A stretch of DNA of 64,000 nucleotides from positions 161,074,511 to 161,138,510 of the forward strand of contig OV884059.1 of NCBI GenBank assembly GCA_930367215.1. Reading direction: 5' to 3'. The notes under the pieces are model-generated. The model was not told the origin of the DNA, did not search any database, and saw only the letters and a list, made by a program, of their open reading frames with translations. Made by a program: the position numbers and the translations under genes. Every line of letters starts with the position of its first letter. The stretch's first letter is position 1. The stretch comes from Pollenia angustigena. Its lineage: Eukaryota; Arthropoda; Insecta; Diptera; Polleniidae. Shown piece after piece: positions 63,838-64,000 of the stretch.

Positions 63838-64000
63838 GAGGTATCATCGGTCAATAGAAATCGCTACAGGGAGATGAACCGAAGCTTTTTGTAGCGAAAA
63901 ATTGATGATTATGAATGGTGCACCTTTCCACACATTCAAAGAAACAATCGACCATTTAAAAGAAATGATGTTTGAAAATCGCATTATTTCTCGTAGAGGA
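63838..64000 (+). pseudogene. Tc1/mariner-type DDE transposase relic, cut by window end
   Basis: One frame reads VSSVNRNRYREMNRSFL, a stop, and RKIDDYE. The next frame over then reads MNGAPFHTFKETIDHLKEMM and FENRIISRRG to the last base of the window. NxxRYREM...F..PKIDD followed by (D)GA..HT..ETIDLLKE.F..R.ISRRG is the order of a mariner-like transposase approaching its third catalytic residue. The second catalytic Asp position is Asn here. A stop, a frameshift and a short deletion (no W.QQD segment) show it is dead. The continuation past 64000 should hold the CDLTPLD block if the copy goes on. Confidence 0.75.

Overview
The window is AT-rich eukaryotic intergenic (or intronic) DNA, almost certainly from a fly. 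It contains no intact protein-coding gene, no tRNA or rRNA gene, no operon structure and no CRISPR array. The evidence for a fly is the pattern of repeats: many copies of two related dispersed families whose ends carry ATACCC(T/A)..CACCA and GGGTATAA and whose interiors carry GTCCGTCCG runs (families F and G below), abundant short palindromic MITEs, hAT and Tc1/mariner relics, Helitrons ending in CTAG, and TATG/TACATA microsatellites. A calyptrate fly (blow fly, house fly or relative) is an inference, not a demonstration.

Almost everything recognisable is transposable-element sediment, often several layers deep. Family letters are labels for this report only. 0-18.6 kb: end of an A element; a 1.6 kb long-inverted-repeat element; an inverted pair of F repeats; a LINE reverse-transcriptase relic split by a MITE; a mariner-type transposase relic; a 2.1 kb TIR element (R) that splits an F copy; hAT-type elements J (12238-13700) and I (14732-15810); MITE S2 carrying a 423-bp retro-insertion with a 15-bp target duplication. 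18.6-24.5 kb: element C2 hit independently by a GC-rich foldback element (D) and by a hAT relic (B) that itself carries MITE P1; then A1, a GC-rich patch and MITE Q1. 24.5-38 kb: MITEs S3, C1, V/T, L1, U (inside G3), long-TIR element W containing M and Q2, and a short signal-peptide-like ORF broken by P2, which is itself broken by O. 38-48.5 kb: G4, a minisatellite, a Helitron relic, F5 with foldback E, A2 with hAT relic B2 and a diverged tandem repeat, MITE AG, hAT-type element X1. 48.5-64 kb: G5/G6, small hAT-type element AA, MITE AK, hAT-type Y beside a broken ORF, hAT-type H with a Helitron inside, AD/N, X2, F8 and a mariner transposase relic running off the window end.

Coding relics seen: hAT dimerisation domain (21.5-21.9 kb), non-LTR RT C-terminus (6.5-7.2 kb), two DDE transposases of the Tc1/mariner type (7.2 and 63.8 kb), two Helitron helicases (41.4 and 57.3-58.2 kb), a possible HTH domain (8.9 kb) and four unidentified broken ORFs. 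None is intact. The strongest evidence is structural: five hAT-like insertions with perfect 8-bp target duplications and five small elements with TTA/TAA duplications. In two of the latter, removing the element plus one duplicate copy restores the host sequence (a LINE reading frame; MITE P2). All boundaries were read by eye without alignment software and may be off by a few bases, most of all in the older families.
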